Assembly (NCBI RefSeq): GCF_014652815.1
Contig: NZ_BMZN01000003.1
Coordinates: 699,429-763,428, forward strand
Origin: Alcaligenes pakistanensis
GTDB taxonomy: Bacteria > Pseudomonadota > Gammaproteobacteria > Burkholderiales > Burkholderiaceae_B
DNA length: 64,000 nucleotides
Direction of reading: 5' to 3'
Shown here: positions 40,580 to 50,770 of the stretch, piece after piece
How positions within the stretch are numbered: position 1 is the stretch's first letter
Layout of the letters: each line of letters starts with the position of its first letter
Made by a program: the position numbers and the translations under genes
Notes under the pieces: generated by a model
The model's input: the letters and a program-made list of their open reading frames with translations, nothing else
Told to the model about the DNA's origin: nothing
Database searches by the model: none

Positions 40580-43531
40580 ATGGAAGCCATCCGCATTCGT
40601 GGTGCTCGTACCCACAACCTGAAAAATGTCTCCGTAGACCTGCCACGCCACCAGTTGGTCGTGCTAACGGGGCTGTCCGGTTCTGGGAAATCATCTCTAG
40701 CCTTCGACACTTTGTATGCCGAAGGCCAGCGACGCTATGTGGAGAGCCTGTCCGCTTATGCACGTCAGTTCTTGCAACTGATGGACAAGCCAGATGTGGA
40801 CTTGATCGAAGGTTTATCGCCTGCCATTGCCATCGAGCAAAAGGCGGCAGGCCATAACCCACGTTCCACCGTCGGAACCACGACTGAAATCCACGATTAT
40901 TTGCGCCTATTGTACGCGCGGGTCGGGACTCCTTACTGCCCGGAACACCACTTGGCCCTGCAGGCTCACAGCGTGAGCCAGATGGTAGACCAGATTCTGC
41001 AATGGGAGCCTGAATCCCGCATTGCTGTACTGGCGCCTATGCATCGCAAGCTGGTGGGTAATCTGCAGCTTGAGCTGCGCGGACTGCAGGCCCAAGGCTT
41101 TGTACGGGTACGAGTGGATGGCGAGATCTCCAGCATTGAAGACTTGCCTGCGCTTAATGCCGAGCAAGCGCATGATCTGGATCTGGTCATAGACCGGCTG
41201 CGTATCCGGCCCGATAGCCAACAACGCTTGGCCGAGAGCCTGGAAACCGCCCTGGTTACCAGCAACGGACGTTGTCTGGTCGTGAATCTGGACACCGGTC
41301 TGGAACAACCATACTCCAGCCACTATGCCTGCCCGGTTTGCGATTACTCCCTACCCGAACTAGAGCCACGCCTGTTCAGCTTCAATAATCCAGCAGGTGC
41401 CTGCCCGGACTGTAGCGGTCTGGGGCAAGTGGACGTGTTTGATCCAGAACGTGTGGTGGCTTTCCCAGAATTAAGTCTGGCAGGCGGTGCTATTGCGGGC
41501 TGGGACCGACGCAACGCCTTTACCTATACCTTGCTGACCAGCCTGGCGGCCCACTATCACTTTGATATCGAGGCCCCATTCGACTCTCTGCCAGCAGAGC
41601 TGCGTCACACCGTGTTGTACGGCTCCGGGGCTGAAGAAATCCCCTTTCTGTATCTGAATGAGAAAGGTCGCACCACAGTTAAAACTCACCCATTTGAAGG
41701 GGTGATTCCGAATCTGCAACGTCGCTGGGCCGAAACCGATTCCAGCGCCGTGCGCGAGGAACTGAACAAGCTGCGTCGCACCCAGACCTGCCCGGCCTGC
41801 CAGGGCGCACGTCTGCGGCTGGAAGCACGCCATGTCCGTATTGGTGACGACCCGATCCCCAGCCATGCCGGATGCAAACACCATGCTGGTATCGCATCTA
41901 TCAGCACAACGGCTATCAGCGCCGACAGCACCGCACTGTCCGCAGTAGCAAGTTCCGCCCCTCAAGGGCAAGCCAAGGGTTTGGCCATTTACGAGGTTGA
42001 AGCCCTAGCCTTGTCGGACTGCCTGCAATGGTTCAAGAACTTGTCACTGACAGGTGCGAAAAAAGAAATTGCGGATCGCATCGTGCATGAAATCCAGCTA
42101 CGGCTGGAATTCTTGAACAATGTGGGACTGAACTACCTGTCGCTGGACCGTAGCGCCGATACCATTTCCGGTGGTGAAGCCCAACGTATTCGCTTGGCCA
42201 GCCAGATCGGTTCAGGCCTGACGGGTGTGATGTATGTGCTGGACGAACCATCCATCGGCCTGCACCAACGCGACAACGACAAGCTGATCCAGACCTTGCA
42301 GCATCTGCGCGATCTGGGCAATAGCGTGATCGTAGTCGAGCACGATGAAGACATGATTCGCACAGCCGACTATGTCATTGATATGGGCCCTGGCGCTGGT
42401 GAACATGGTGGTCAGATTACCGCCCAAGGCTCGCCCGCTGAATTGGCGGCAGACCCGAACTCACTGACAGGGCAGTACCTGTCCGGGAAGCGCAAGATTG
42501 CCATTCCCAAGCGTCGCCCCGTGAACGACAGCCTGAACTGGCTGCGTCTGTACGGTGCCAGCGGCAATAACTTGAAATCGGTAGACCTGGCAATTCCAGC
42601 TGGACGGCTGGTCTGCATTACCGGCGTGTCCGGCTCGGGCAAATCCACGCTGATCAACGACACACTGGCCACCGCCTTCTCGCATTTGCTGCACCGTGCC
42701 CATGCTGAACCTGCGCCCTATGACCGCATGGAAGGCCTGGAGCATTTCGACAAGATCATTAACGTAGACCAAACCCCGATTGGTCGCACACCACGCAGTA
42801 ACCCGGCCACTTACACCGGCATGTTCACCGCCATTCGTGAACTCTTTGCCAGCGTCCCAGAGGCGCGTTTACGTGGCTACGACCCAGGGCGCTTCTCCTT
42901 TAACGTCAAAGGTGGCCGCTGCGAGGCTTGCCAGGGCGATGGCGTGGTCAAGGTAGAAATGCACTTTCTACCCGACGTCTATGTGCCATGCGATGTCTGC
43001 CAAGGACGCCGCTATAACCGTGAAACGCTGGATATACGCTATCGCGGCCGCAATATCAGCGAAGTGCTGGAACTGACGGTCGAACAGGCGATGGAATACT
43101 TCGATGCCGTGCCTACCGTGGCCCGCAAGCTGACGACTTTGATCGACGTGGGTCTGTCTTATATCCGCTTGGGTCAAAGCGCTACTACGCTGTCGGGCGG
43201 TGAAGCCCAACGGGTGAAATTGTCACTGGAACTGTCCAAGCGCAGCACTGGCCAGACGCTGTATGTGCTGGACGAACCCACAACCGGCCTACACTTCCAG
43301 GACATTGCTGTTTTGCTGGAAGTCTTGGACAAGCTGGTGGAGTCTGGCAATAGCGTCGTCGTCATTGAGCACAATCTGGATGTGATAAAAACGGCGGACT
43401 GGGTGGTCGATATGGGACCGGAAGGCGGCCATGGTGGCGGTCAAATTGTGGTGCAGGGCACCCCGGAAACCGTCGCGGCCTGCGAGCAAAGCCATACAGG
43501 CAACTATCTGAAGCCTTTGCTAATGCGTTAA
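40580..43531 (+). CDS. uvrA: Excinuclease ABC subunit A
   Basis: A 983-residue UvrA, the damage-recognition ATPase of nucleotide excision repair. Walker A motifs are '[14 protein letters not shown]' and '[10 protein letters not shown]'; signature motifs are '[17 protein letters not shown]' and '[16 protein letters not shown]'. Zinc-binding cysteine pairs are in '[10 protein letters not shown]', 'CPDCSGLG', 'CEACQGDG' and 'CDVCQGRRY'. ATG at 40580 gives the usual N-terminus '[17 protein letters not shown]'. It is longer than typical (about 940) because of an Ala/Ser-rich insert of about 40 residues near residue 430. No convincing LexA box was found upstream. Confidence 0.98.
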   Translation: MEAIRIRGARTHNLKNVSVDLPRHQLVVLTGLSGSGKSSLAFDTLYAEGQRRYVESLSAYARQFLQLMDKPDVDLIEGLSPAIAIEQKAAGHNPRSTVGTTTEIHDYLRLLYARVGTPYCPEHHLALQAHSVSQMVDQILQWEPESRIAVLAPMHRKLVGNLQLELRGLQAQGFVRVRVDGEISSIEDLPALNAEQAHDLDLVIDRLRIRPDSQQRLAESLETALVTSNGRCLVVNLDTGLEQPYSSHYACPVCDYSLPELEPRLFSFNNPAGACPDCSGLGQVDVFDPERVVAFPELSLAGGAIAGWDRRNAFTYTLLTSLAAHYHFDIEAPFDSLPAELRHTVLYGSGAEEIPFLYLNEKGRTTVKTHPFEGVIPNLQRRWAETDSSAVREELNKLRRTQTCPACQGARLRLEARHVRIGDDPIPSHAGCKHHAGIASISTTAISADSTALSAVASSAPQGQAKGLAIYEVEALALSDCLQWFKNLSLTGAKKEIADRIVHEIQLRLEFLNNVGLNYLSLDRSADTISGGEAQRIRLASQIGSGLTGVMYVLDEPSIGLHQRDNDKLIQTLQHLRDLGNSVIVVEHDEDMIRTADYVIDMGPGAGEHGGQITAQGSPAELAADPNSLTGQYLSGKRKIAIPKRRPVNDSLNWLRLYGASGNNLKSVDLAIPAGRLVCITGVSGSGKSTLINDTLATAFSHLLHRAHAEPAPYDRMEGLEHFDKIINVDQTPIGRTPRSNPATYTGMFTAIRELFASVPEARLRGYDPGRFSFNVKGGRCEACQGDGVVKVEMHFLPDVYVPCDVCQGRRYNRETLDIRYRGRNISEVLELTVEQAMEYFDAVPTVARKLTTLIDVGLSYIRLGQSATTLSGGEAQRVKLSLELSKRSTGQTLYVLDEPTTGLHFQDIAVLLEVLDKLVESGNSVVVIEHNLDVIKTADWVVDMGPEGGHGGGQIVVQGTPETVAACEQSHTGNYLKPLLMR

Positions 43532-43570
43532 AGGCCTGCCTTTACAGGACTCCTCCTGTAGATGGGCCTT
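43531..43570 (+). terminator. Hairpin after uvrA, possible terminator
   Basis: TACAGGA (43543-43549) pairs with TCCTGTA (43554-43560), and an outer AAGGCC/GGCCTT pair encloses it. No T-run follows, so termination is uncertain; the hairpin may protect the uvrA 3' end. The convergent dgt gene ends at 43641. Confidence 0.4.
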
Positions 43571-43640
43571 ACCGCAGCGTCCCGACGCCATCAACCCTAT
43601 GTATACGTGCCGGCCTCTTCGCGAAACAAGCCCAGCAGAC

Positions 43641-44765
43641 TCACATCTTGAAAATGGCGTCGTGCTCGCGGATCGCGTGGCGGTCCGTCATGCCCGCAAT
43701 GTAGTCAGCAATGGCGCGGGCCTGTGCAATCGGATCTTCACGCCTATGTTCCGCTGCCAACAAGCGCGGATCTTCCACAAAAGCCTGAAACAGTTCACGC
43801 ACGATGTTTTGCGCCTTGCTCATCATGCGCACCACTTTGTAGTGGCGGTACAGATTAGCGTGCAAAAAACGTTTGAGTTCATCGGCTTGGGCGCGCAGCT
43901 CTGGCGAAAATCCAGCCAAGCGCGGTAGATGTCGAATCGCGTCCACGCTGTCGGGGCGATGCTCCTCCAGCTTGGCACGTGTCGTTTCCGTCAAATCCAC
44001 CACCAAGGTGTTGATCATGCCGCGAATGATTTCCGCCACCAGCCGCTGACCATTCAAACCCGGATACTGGGCCTGAACGCGTTCGTAATGATCACGGAAC
44101 AGCCGCAGTTCCAGCAACTGCTCCAACCGGATCAGGCCGGAACGTAGTCCGTCATCAATATCATGATTGTTGTAAGCAATTTCATCGGCCAGATTGGCCA
44201 TTTGCGCTTCCAGCGACGGCTGGGTGCGTTCAATAAACCGTTGGCCGACATCGCCCAACTCGCGGGCATGTTTCAACGAACAGTGCTTCAAAATCCCTTC
44301 GCGGGTTTCAAAACACAGGTTCAAGCCATTGAAAGCGGCATACCGCTCTTCCAGCTCGTCCACAATGCGCAGGCTTTGCAAATTATGCTCAAAGCCCCCT
44401 GCTTCGGGCCGCAGCTCTTGCATGCAGCTATTCAGCGTGTCCTGGCCGGCGTGACCAAAGGGCGTGTGGCCCAGATCATGGGCCAGAGAAATCGCCTCAA
44501 TCAGATCTTCATGCAAGCCCAGATTACGAGCAATGGCCCGCGCCAACTGGGCTACTTCCAGGCTGTGCGTCAATCGTGTTCGGAATAAATCACCTTCGTG
44601 GTTAATAAAAACCTGGGTTTTGTATTCCAGCAAACGAAAGGCATTGCAGTGAATAATCCGGTCGCGGTCCCGCTGAAAAGCATTACGGCCTTGAGGCGCT
44701 GCCTCTGCATAACGCCGACCGCGGGACTGTTCAGGGTGACAGGCATAAGCGGCAAGCATCTGCAT
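43641..44765 (-). CDS. dgt: Deoxyguanosinetriphosphate triphosphohydrolase-like protein
   Basis: A 374-residue HD-domain dNTPase. Metal ligands are visible in '[16 protein letters not shown]', '[17 protein letters not shown]' and '[16 protein letters not shown]'; '[20 protein letters not shown]' is the N-terminal signature. It splits dGTP, or dNTPs more widely, to nucleoside and triphosphate. ATG at 44765 has AGGAG eight bases upstream. It lies five bases after aroB, making an aroK-aroB-dgt operon as in other betaproteobacteria. Confidence 0.94.
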   Translation of the reverse strand: MQMLAAYACHPEQSRGRRYAEAAPQGRNAFQRDRDRIIHCNAFRLLEYKTQVFINHEGDLFRTRLTHSLEVAQLARAIARNLGLHEDLIEAISLAHDLGHTPFGHAGQDTLNSCMQELRPEAGGFEHNLQSLRIVDELEERYAAFNGLNLCFETREGILKHCSLKHARELGDVGQRFIERTQPSLEAQMANLADEIAYNNHDIDDGLRSGLIRLEQLLELRLFRDHYERVQAQYPGLNGQRLVAEIIRGMINTLVVDLTETTRAKLEEHRPDSVDAIRHLPRLAGFSPELRAQADELKRFLHANLYRHYKVVRMMSKAQNIVRELFQAFVEDPRLLAAEHRREDPIAQARAIADYIAGMTDRHAIREHDAIFKM

Positions 44766-44770
44766 CGGGT

Positions 44771-45859
44771 TTACTCCTGTTCCACCGTTGTAAAACGAGC
44801 CAGTACCTGGCGCACAACATCAGGCGCAACCGCCTGTACCTTGGCATGACCTAACTTATCCAGCAGGACAAAGCGCAGCTGGCCACCTTCGTTTTTCTTG
44901 TCCACCTGCATCAGCTCCAGCCAGCGCTCGGCAGGCCATTGCGGCGGGTTGATCGGGCAGCCACTGGCTTGCACCAGCGCCTTGATACGGGCCACATCCT
45001 GAGCCGGCAGGCCGCACACCAAGGCAGATAGCTCGGCGGCCATAATCATGCCGCAGCCCACCGCTTCGCCGTGCAGCCATTGGCCGTAGCCCATGCCAGA
45101 TTCAATCGCGTGCCCAAAAGTGTGACCAAAATTCAGGATCGCACGCAGGCCAGACTCACGCTCGTCCTGCGAAACAACTTCAGCTTTAACTTCGCAGGAA
45201 CGGCGAATCGCGTAGACGATCTGCTCTTGCTCCAAGGTACGCATGGGGCCAACCTGCTCTTCGCACCAGTCAAAGAAGTCCAGGTCGTAAATCATGCCGT
45301 ATTTGATGACTTCAGCCAGACCAGCGGAAATCTCGCGGGCGGGCAGTGTCTTGAGCACCTCCGTGTCCACTTCAACCGCAATAGGCTGGTAGAACGCGCC
45401 CACCATATTCTTACCTAGCGGATGGTTGATCGCTGTTTTGCCACCAACCGAGGAATCTACCTGCGCCAGCAAAGTCGTAGGCACCTGCACAAAACGCACG
45501 CCCCGCATGAAGCAGGCAGCCGCAAAGCCTGCCATATCGCCAATCACGCCGCCGCCCAAAGCCACGATCAAGGCTTTGCGATCCAGATGCGCACCTAACA
45601 GCGCATCAAAAATCAGATTCAGGGATTCCCAGTTTTTATAGGCTTCGCCATCGGGCAGCTCAATCACATGGATAGGTTTGCCCGCTGCGGCCAGCGCTTC
45701 TTGCACAGGGGCCAAGTACAAAGCGGCCACCGTCGGATTGGTGACAATGGCAATCGCAGACGTATCGGCTGGCACCGTGTCTGCAAGCTGCGCCAGACGC
45801 CCGGCGGCGATATGGATGGGATAAGCGCCACCCTGGGCGTCAACATGCACTACAGACAT
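44771..45859 (-). CDS. aroB: 3-dehydroquinate synthase
   Basis: A 362-residue enzyme of the shikimate pathway that cyclises DAHP to 3-dehydroquinate using NAD and a metal ion. '[20 protein letters not shown]' binds NAD; '[19 protein letters not shown]' and '[11 protein letters not shown]' with '[11 protein letters not shown]' hold the substrate and metal. It follows aroK with no gap (TAA then ATG) and precedes dgt. The length is normal for the family. Confidence 0.98.
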   Translation of the reverse strand: MSVVHVDAQGGAYPIHIAAGRLAQLADTVPADTSAIAIVTNPTVAALYLAPVQEALAAAGKPIHVIELPDGEAYKNWESLNLIFDALLGAHLDRKALIVALGGGVIGDMAGFAAACFMRGVRFVQVPTTLLAQVDSSVGGKTAINHPLGKNMVGAFYQPIAVEVDTEVLKTLPAREISAGLAEVIKYGMIYDLDFFDWCEEQVGPMRTLEQEQIVYAIRRSCEVKAEVVSQDERESGLRAILNFGHTFGHAIESGMGYGQWLHGEAVGCGMIMAAELSALVCGLPAQDVARIKALVQASGCPINPPQWPAERWLELMQVDKKNEGGQLRFVLLDKLGHAKVQAVAPDVVRQVLARFTTVEQE

Positions 45860-46465
45860 TTAGCAACCTCGTTCTTTCAACAGGGACAATAAATGGCGCA
45901 CCGCGTGATGGACTGGCGCCGAGCCAGTCTCAAAGCGGACATCTGCCACTTCTTCATAAAGGGGTTCGCGCGCTTGCAGCAGTTCCTGAATGCGGGCGCG
46001 TGGGTCCGCCGTTTGCAACAGCGGCCGGTTACGGTCTCGGGCAACACGGCGGTACAATTCGTCTACCGTCGCACACAAGTACACTACGATACCGCGATCC
46101 TGGATAATCTGGCGATTGGCCTCGGACAAAATGGCCCCGCCCCCAGTAGCCAGCACAATACCGGTCTGGCGCGAACAAATATCGAGCACCGCAGATTCAC
46201 GTTTGCGGAACCCTTGCTCACCTTCGAACTCAAAGATAGTGGACACTCGCACGCCACTACGGGCTTCCAGCTCGTGGTCCAGGTCCATAAACTCGCGTTT
46301 GAGCTCTCGCGCCAATTGACGACCGATGGTCGTTTTACCAGCGCCCATCATGCCCACCAAAATAATGGGACGTGGACCAGTTTGTTGTAAATGGAGCAGC
46401 TCGGCGTCTGATAAGGGATCAGGATGTTCTACAGGCATCAGCTCGGCGGGTAAAGAGTGGTTCAT
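45860..46465 (-). CDS. aroK: Shikimate kinase
   Basis: A 201-residue kinase that phosphorylates shikimate with ATP. The Walker A loop is 'VGMMGAGKTTIGRQLA'; 'FMDLDHELEARSGVRVSTIF' binds shikimate, 'ATGGGAILSEANR' is Walker B-like and 'RDRNRPLLQTADP' is the lid. About 30 extra N-terminal residues precede the core. Its stop touches the aroB start, so both are one operon. It is divergent from mrcA with only 118 bases between. Confidence 0.97.
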   Translation of the reverse strand: MNHSLPAELMPVEHPDPLSDAELLHLQQTGPRPIILVGMMGAGKTTIGRQLARELKREFMDLDHELEARSGVRVSTIFEFEGEQGFRKRESAVLDICSRQTGIVLATGGGAILSEANRQIIQDRGIVVYLCATVDELYRRVARDRNRPLLQTADPRARIQELLQAREPLYEEVADVRFETGSAPVHHAVRHLLSLLKERGC

Positions 46466-46583
46466 TTGTGTATTATCCCATTAGCCTTCCCTAAGCACAG
46501 TCCGCTGCTTAGTATTATTTTGTTACATTGATACTTGGTTTGAGGCCCAGTCCTGTTGCGTTTGGACTTTAAAATCAGCCCTA

Positions 46584-49034
46584 ATGAGTTCTTCTTCCCG
46601 CTCCCCTAATTCAAAACCCGAGCAAAGCTCCGGTTCCTGGCTTGCCCGCCTCATCATCAAGACTTCGGTCTTTTTTGTGGGGCTTGGTCTGTGTGCCGCC
46701 CTGCTCGGGTCGCTGGCGCTGGCGCTCGCCTGGCCAAACCTGCCAGATCTCAGCGCCATGATCGACTACCGCCCCCGAGTGCCACTGCGCATTTATACGG
46801 CGGACAAGGTCTTGATTGGCGAATTTGGCGAAGAACGCCGCAATGTGTTGCGTTTTGACGAAATTCCCGATGTCATGAAATCGGCCATTCTGGCGGCCGA
46901 GGACGACCGTTTCTACCAGCACGGCGGGATTGACTGGATGGGGGTTGGCCGCGCTGCCCTGGCTAATATGACCCAGATGTCCAAGACACAGGGGGCCAGT
47001 ACGATCACCATGCAGGTGGCTCGTAACTTCTACCTGTCCTCGGAAAAAACCTATACCCGAAAGTTCTACGAACTGCTGTTGACCTTCAAGATTGAGGCCA
47101 CGCTGTCCAAGGACCAGATTCTGGATCTGTACATGAACCAGATTTATCTGGGCCATCGTGCCTATGGTTTTGCAGCGGCTTCACGTACTTATTTGGGCAA
47201 ACCACTGGGCGAAATCACAACAGCGGAAGCCGCAATTCTGGCTGGTATCCCCAAAGCGCCTTCGCGCTTTAACCCGATTGCCAACTTCGAGCGTGCCAAA
47301 ACCCGTCAAGGTTATGTGCTGGGCCGTATGCGCAACCTGGGCTATATCACCGATCAGGAATACCAAGAGGCTCAGGCTCAGGAAATCGTCGTTAAATCGG
47401 CGTTGGGCACGCCTGCTGGCGGATACGCTATTCACGGTGAGTACGCCGCTGAACTGGCTCGCCAACTGCTGTACGGTGTCTACCAGGACAATGTGTACTC
47501 ACGCGGTTTTAATATTTACACCACTATCAAGTCCAGCGACCAGGAAGCGGCTTACCTGGCCGTTCGTAATGGTATTTTGGACTACACCCGCCGTGCGCCC
47601 TATACAGGCCCACAAGGTCAGGTAGATTTGCCCGCTGGTATTGAAAACGATCACGCCCAGCTGGACGCCATTCTGGACGAGATGCAAGATAAGTACCCGG
47701 ATACCGGCGACCTGCTGACGGGTGTGGTGCTAGATGCCAACCCCAACCAGATTCGTGTTGCCCGTACCGCCCAGCAGATTATTGACGTCAACGACAAGCG
47801 CGCCTTGAAGATTGTGGCTCGCGGTCTGGTCAATAACGCCAAGGCAGACGTGCGCATCCAGCGCGGCTCGGTCATTTATCTGTTCCGCAACGGCGATTAC
47901 TGGGAAGTGATCAATATGCCGGCAGTGCAAGCGGCCTTTGTGTCGGTACGCCCGCAAGATGGTGCAATTCAGGCCATGGTGGGTGGTTTCCACTTCTCGG
48001 ACGGGAAGTTCAACCGCGTCACCCAAGCCTGGCGTCAGCCCGGTTCAGCCTTCAAGCCCTTTATTTACGCCTCCTCGCTGGAGCGTGGCCTGACTCCTGC
48101 CACCCAGATTTCGGACGAACCTTTCGTTCTGACAGCAGCCCAGACCGGTTCCAAACCCTGGACGCCCAAGAACTACGGACGCACCTACGAACCCATGCTG
48201 ACCATGCGTCAAGGGTTGTACAAGTCCAAAAACATGGTGTCCATCCGTATCATGCAGGCGGTCGGTCCCAAGTACGTACAGGAATATGTAACCCGCTTTG
48301 GTTTCGATAAAGCGCGTCAACCTGCCGTTCTGCCACTGGCCCTGGGTGCTGGTAGCGTGACGCCACTGCAAATGGCCGGTGCTTACTCGGTTTTTGCCAA
48401 TGGCGGCTACCGTACTGAGCCCTTCCTGATCGACTACGTCACTGACAGCACTGACAAAGTCATCATGCGCGCCAAGCCGATTGTAGCTGGCGATGCCGCT
48501 GCCCGCGCTATCGACGCCCGCACGGCTTACGTCATGAACGACCTGCTGCGCGGTGTGGCCACCTCCGGTACGGGTGCCCGTGCCTCGCGCGAACTGAAGC
48601 GTACAGACATCGGCGGCAAGACGGGTACCACCAACGATTCGCAAGACGCCTGGTTTGCCGGTTACACGCCAGATCTGGTCGGTATTGCCTGGATGGGCTT
48701 TGACAAGCCACGCAGCCTGGGCTCAGGTGAAACCGGCGGTGGTGCATCCATGCCGATCTGGATCAACTACATGCGCGCTGCGCTCAAAGACAAACCTATC
48801 GTGCCTCAGGGCCCGCTGCCTTCGGGTCTGTCGCGCATCAATGGGGACTTCTACTTTGACGAATTTCCTCCCGGACAAGCCATTGCCCGTGTAGGCCTGC
48901 CCGCTCCGGGTGACGGCAGCCTGCAACAAGGTGACGGTGGTGGACAAAACGATGGCATTGGCGACCTGCTGCGGCAACTGGATTCTGACTCCGGTTCCTC
49001 GGGCGCCGAAACCCAGCCTTTCGTCCCCTTCTAA
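46584..49034 (+). CDS. mrcA: Penicillin-binding protein 1A
   Basis: An 816-residue bifunctional murein synthase anchored by one N-terminal membrane helix (about residues 25-50). The glycosyltransferase (GT51) domain has 'AAEDDRFYQHGGIDWMGVGR', 'GASTITMQVARNF' and 'IYLGHRAYGFAAAS'. The transpeptidase has S-x-x-K in 'GSAFKPFIY' (Ser near 487), S-x-N in 'KSKNMVS' and K-T-G in 'GGKTGTTNDSQDAW'. An OB-like insert lies between. It polymerises and cross-links peptidoglycan on the periplasmic side. It is divergent from aroK-aroB; no pilMNOPQ genes lie between, unlike in several relatives. Confidence 0.97.
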   Translation: MSSSSRSPNSKPEQSSGSWLARLIIKTSVFFVGLGLCAALLGSLALALAWPNLPDLSAMIDYRPRVPLRIYTADKVLIGEFGEERRNVLRFDEIPDVMKSAILAAEDDRFYQHGGIDWMGVGRAALANMTQMSKTQGASTITMQVARNFYLSSEKTYTRKFYELLLTFKIEATLSKDQILDLYMNQIYLGHRAYGFAAASRTYLGKPLGEITTAEAAILAGIPKAPSRFNPIANFERAKTRQGYVLGRMRNLGYITDQEYQEAQAQEIVVKSALGTPAGGYAIHGEYAAELARQLLYGVYQDNVYSRGFNIYTTIKSSDQEAAYLAVRNGILDYTRRAPYTGPQGQVDLPAGIENDHAQLDAILDEMQDKYPDTGDLLTGVVLDANPNQIRVARTAQQIIDVNDKRALKIVARGLVNNAKADVRIQRGSVIYLFRNGDYWEVINMPAVQAAFVSVRPQDGAIQAMVGGFHFSDGKFNRVTQAWRQPGSAFKPFIYASSLERGLTPATQISDEPFVLTAAQTGSKPWTPKNYGRTYEPMLTMRQGLYKSKNMVSIRIMQAVGPKYVQEYVTRFGFDKARQPAVLPLALGAGSVTPLQMAGAYSVFANGGYRTEPFLIDYVTDSTDKVIMRAKPIVAGDAAARAIDARTAYVMNDLLRGVATSGTGARASRELKRTDIGGKTGTTNDSQDAWFAGYTPDLVGIAWMGFDKPRSLGSGETGGGASMPIWINYMRAALKDKPIVPQGPLPSGLSRINGDFYFDEFPPGQAIARVGLPAPGDGSLQQGDGGGQNDGIGDLLRQLDSDSGSSGAETQPFVPF

Positions 49035-49047
49035 ACCTTGCTACCCA

Positions 49048-49072
49048 AACGCCGGCCCAGCCGGCGTTTTTT
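49048..49072 (+). terminator. Intrinsic terminator of mrcA
   Basis: AACGCCGGC (49048-49056) pairs with GCCGGCGTT (49060-49068) around CCA, followed by six T (49067-49072). It separates mrcA from lptM-lysA. Confidence 0.95.
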
Positions 49073-49131
49073 ATGCTTTGCCCTTCTCGATGGCATAATG
49101 TTCCGCATTGTCCGCACTAGCTCACCACCTT

Positions 49132-49266
49132 ATGAACAAACTACGTTCCTCCCGCCTGCTGACCTTGCTGGCACTTAGCGTTTTTCTTAGCGCTTGCGGC
49201 TACAAAGGTCCCTTGTACCATCCTCCTGCGCAGGAAGCAGCGGACGCCCAAACAGCGCCGCGCTGA
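49132..49266 (+). CDS. lptM: LptM (YifL) small outer-membrane lipoprotein
   Basis: A 44-residue lipoprotein. Its signal peptide 'MNKLRSSRLLTLLALSVFLS' ends at the lipobox LSAC, giving lipidated Cys22, and is followed by the family motif CGYKGPLYHPP. LptM assists maturation of the LptD/E lipopolysaccharide translocon at the outer membrane. The gene lies 41 bases before lysA, as yifL lies near dapF-lysA in enterics. It is too short for most ORF callers but the motif is unmistakable. Confidence 0.93.
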   Translation: MNKLRSSRLLTLLALSVFLSACGYKGPLYHPPAQEAADAQTAPR

Positions 49267-49307
49267 TTTCCGCCCTGCTCGCTTAACCCCTGTTATTTGA
49301 CGACACC

Positions 49308-50576
49308 ATGACTGTTGCACCTCACTTCCAATTTCAGAACAACACGCTGCACGCCGAGCAGGTTCCCCTGAGCAAGCTGGCTGAAGAGTTCGGCACCCCT
49401 CTGTATGTGTATTCCCGCCAAGCCTTGCGCGACGCCTGGGAGTCCTATCGAGTGGCAGGTCAGGATCGCGAGTTATTGGTGTGTTATGGCATGAAGGCCA
49501 ACTCCAATCTGGCCATTTTGCAAGAATTCGCCCGCCTGGGTACCGGTTTTGACATCGTTTCAGGCGGTGAACTGGCCCGTGTAATCGCCGCTGGTGGTGA
49601 TCCAGGCAAAGTGGTGTTTTCTGGTGTGGGCAAACAAGTTTGGGAAATTGAAGCCGCCCTGAAAGCGGGCGTGAAATGCTTTAACGTCGAATCCGAAGAC
49701 GAGCTGGAGCGTGTCGCCCAGGTTGCTGAACGCATGAATGTGAAAGCGCCTGTTTCCTTGCGCGTGAATCCGGACGTGGACGCAGGCACCCACCCGTACA
49801 TTTCCACCGGTCTGAAAGACAATAAATTTGGGGTGCCTATTGATCAGGCTCCACGCATCTACGCCCGTGCCCAGCAACTGCCCAGTCTGAACATCGTGGG
49901 GGTGGACTGCCACATTGGCTCGCAGATTACCGAAGTCAGCCCCTATCTGGACGCGCTGGATAAGCTGATCAAGCTGATCCTGGCCCTGAAAGAACAAGGC
50001 GTGAACCTGATTCACCTGGATTTGGGCGGTGGCTTGGGTATCCGTTACACCGATGAAACCCTAGTGACACCTACCCAGCTGTTGACCGAAGTCTTTGCCG
50101 CATTGGACAAGAATGGCCTGGGTCATCTGGAAATCGTGCTGGAACCCGGCCGTTCCATGGTGGGTAACGCTGGCGTGCTGCTGAGCCGAGTGGAATACCT
50201 CAAGCATGGTGAGACCAAAAACTTCGCCATCATTGACGCGGCCATGAACGATTTGATCCGCCCCACCCTGTACGACGCCTGGCACAGTGTGGAAGCCGTA
50301 GAGCCTCGCCCTGTGACCGAGAGCACACCCCGCTACGATCTGGTTGGCCCTATCTGCGAAAGCGGCGACTGGCTGGCTCGGGATCGTCAGCTGGAATTGA
50401 AACAAGATGATTTACTGGCCATTATGTCGGCCGGTGCGTACGCCTTCACCATGGCCAGCCAGTACAACACCCGCCCCCGTGCGGCTGAAATCCTGGTCGA
50501 TGGCGATCAAGCTCACGTGATCCGCCCCCGCGAAACCCTGGAAAGTCTGTTTGCCACCGAACGATTGCTGCCCTGA
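49308..50576 (+). CDS. lysA: Diaminopimelate decarboxylase
   Basis: A 422-residue PLP enzyme making L-lysine from meso-diaminopimelate. The PLP lysine is in 'VCYGMKANSNLAILQ'; 'DIVSGGELARVIAAGGDPGK' and 'HIGSQITE' line the barrel, 'GGGLGIRY' binds the phosphate, and 'GPICESGDWLARDR' supplies the Cys from the second subunit. ATG at 49308 gives a standard N-terminus although no strong SD is seen. It probably shares a transcript with lptM. Confidence 0.97.
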   Translation: MTVAPHFQFQNNTLHAEQVPLSKLAEEFGTPLYVYSRQALRDAWESYRVAGQDRELLVCYGMKANSNLAILQEFARLGTGFDIVSGGELARVIAAGGDPGKVVFSGVGKQVWEIEAALKAGVKCFNVESEDELERVAQVAERMNVKAPVSLRVNPDVDAGTHPYISTGLKDNKFGVPIDQAPRIYARAQQLPSLNIVGVDCHIGSQITEVSPYLDALDKLIKLILALKEQGVNLIHLDLGGGLGIRYTDETLVTPTQLLTEVFAALDKNGLGHLEIVLEPGRSMVGNAGVLLSRVEYLKHGETKNFAIIDAAMNDLIRPTLYDAWHSVEAVEPRPVTESTPRYDLVGPICESGDWLARDRQLELKQDDLLAIMSAGAYAFTMASQYNTRPRAAEILVDGDQAHVIRPRETLESLFATERLLP

Positions 50577-50638
50577 TCCCTGGCAGGAATACAGGTAACA
50601 ACCATTCAGCCTTAAAGAACTCTAGAATCTGACCGTAA

Positions 50639-50689
50639 AACAGGCCGGGACTGCACTGCCATCAGCAGGCACAGCAGTCCCGGCCTGTT
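50639..50689 (+). terminator. Very stable hairpin after lysA, likely terminator
   Basis: AACAGGCCGGGACTGC (50639-50654) pairs perfectly over 16 bases with GCAGTCCCGGCCTGTT (50674-50689); the loop contains a further TGCC/GGCA pair. No T-run follows, so it may stop transcription weakly or serve as a 3' end protector. Confidence 0.6.
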
Positions 50690-50770
50690 GCGTCCTTGCC
50701 GGGAAAGCACAGATTTCGCTGTCAGTGGCCAGACAGTTCGATGGTAAGCGCTGGAGGCTGTACCACCATC

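Noticed and set aside
43601-43606. Another GTATAC sequence between uvrA and dgt
   Set aside because: It lies at the convergent 3' ends of two housekeeping genes and lacks the CGGTATAC context, so it is treated as chance.
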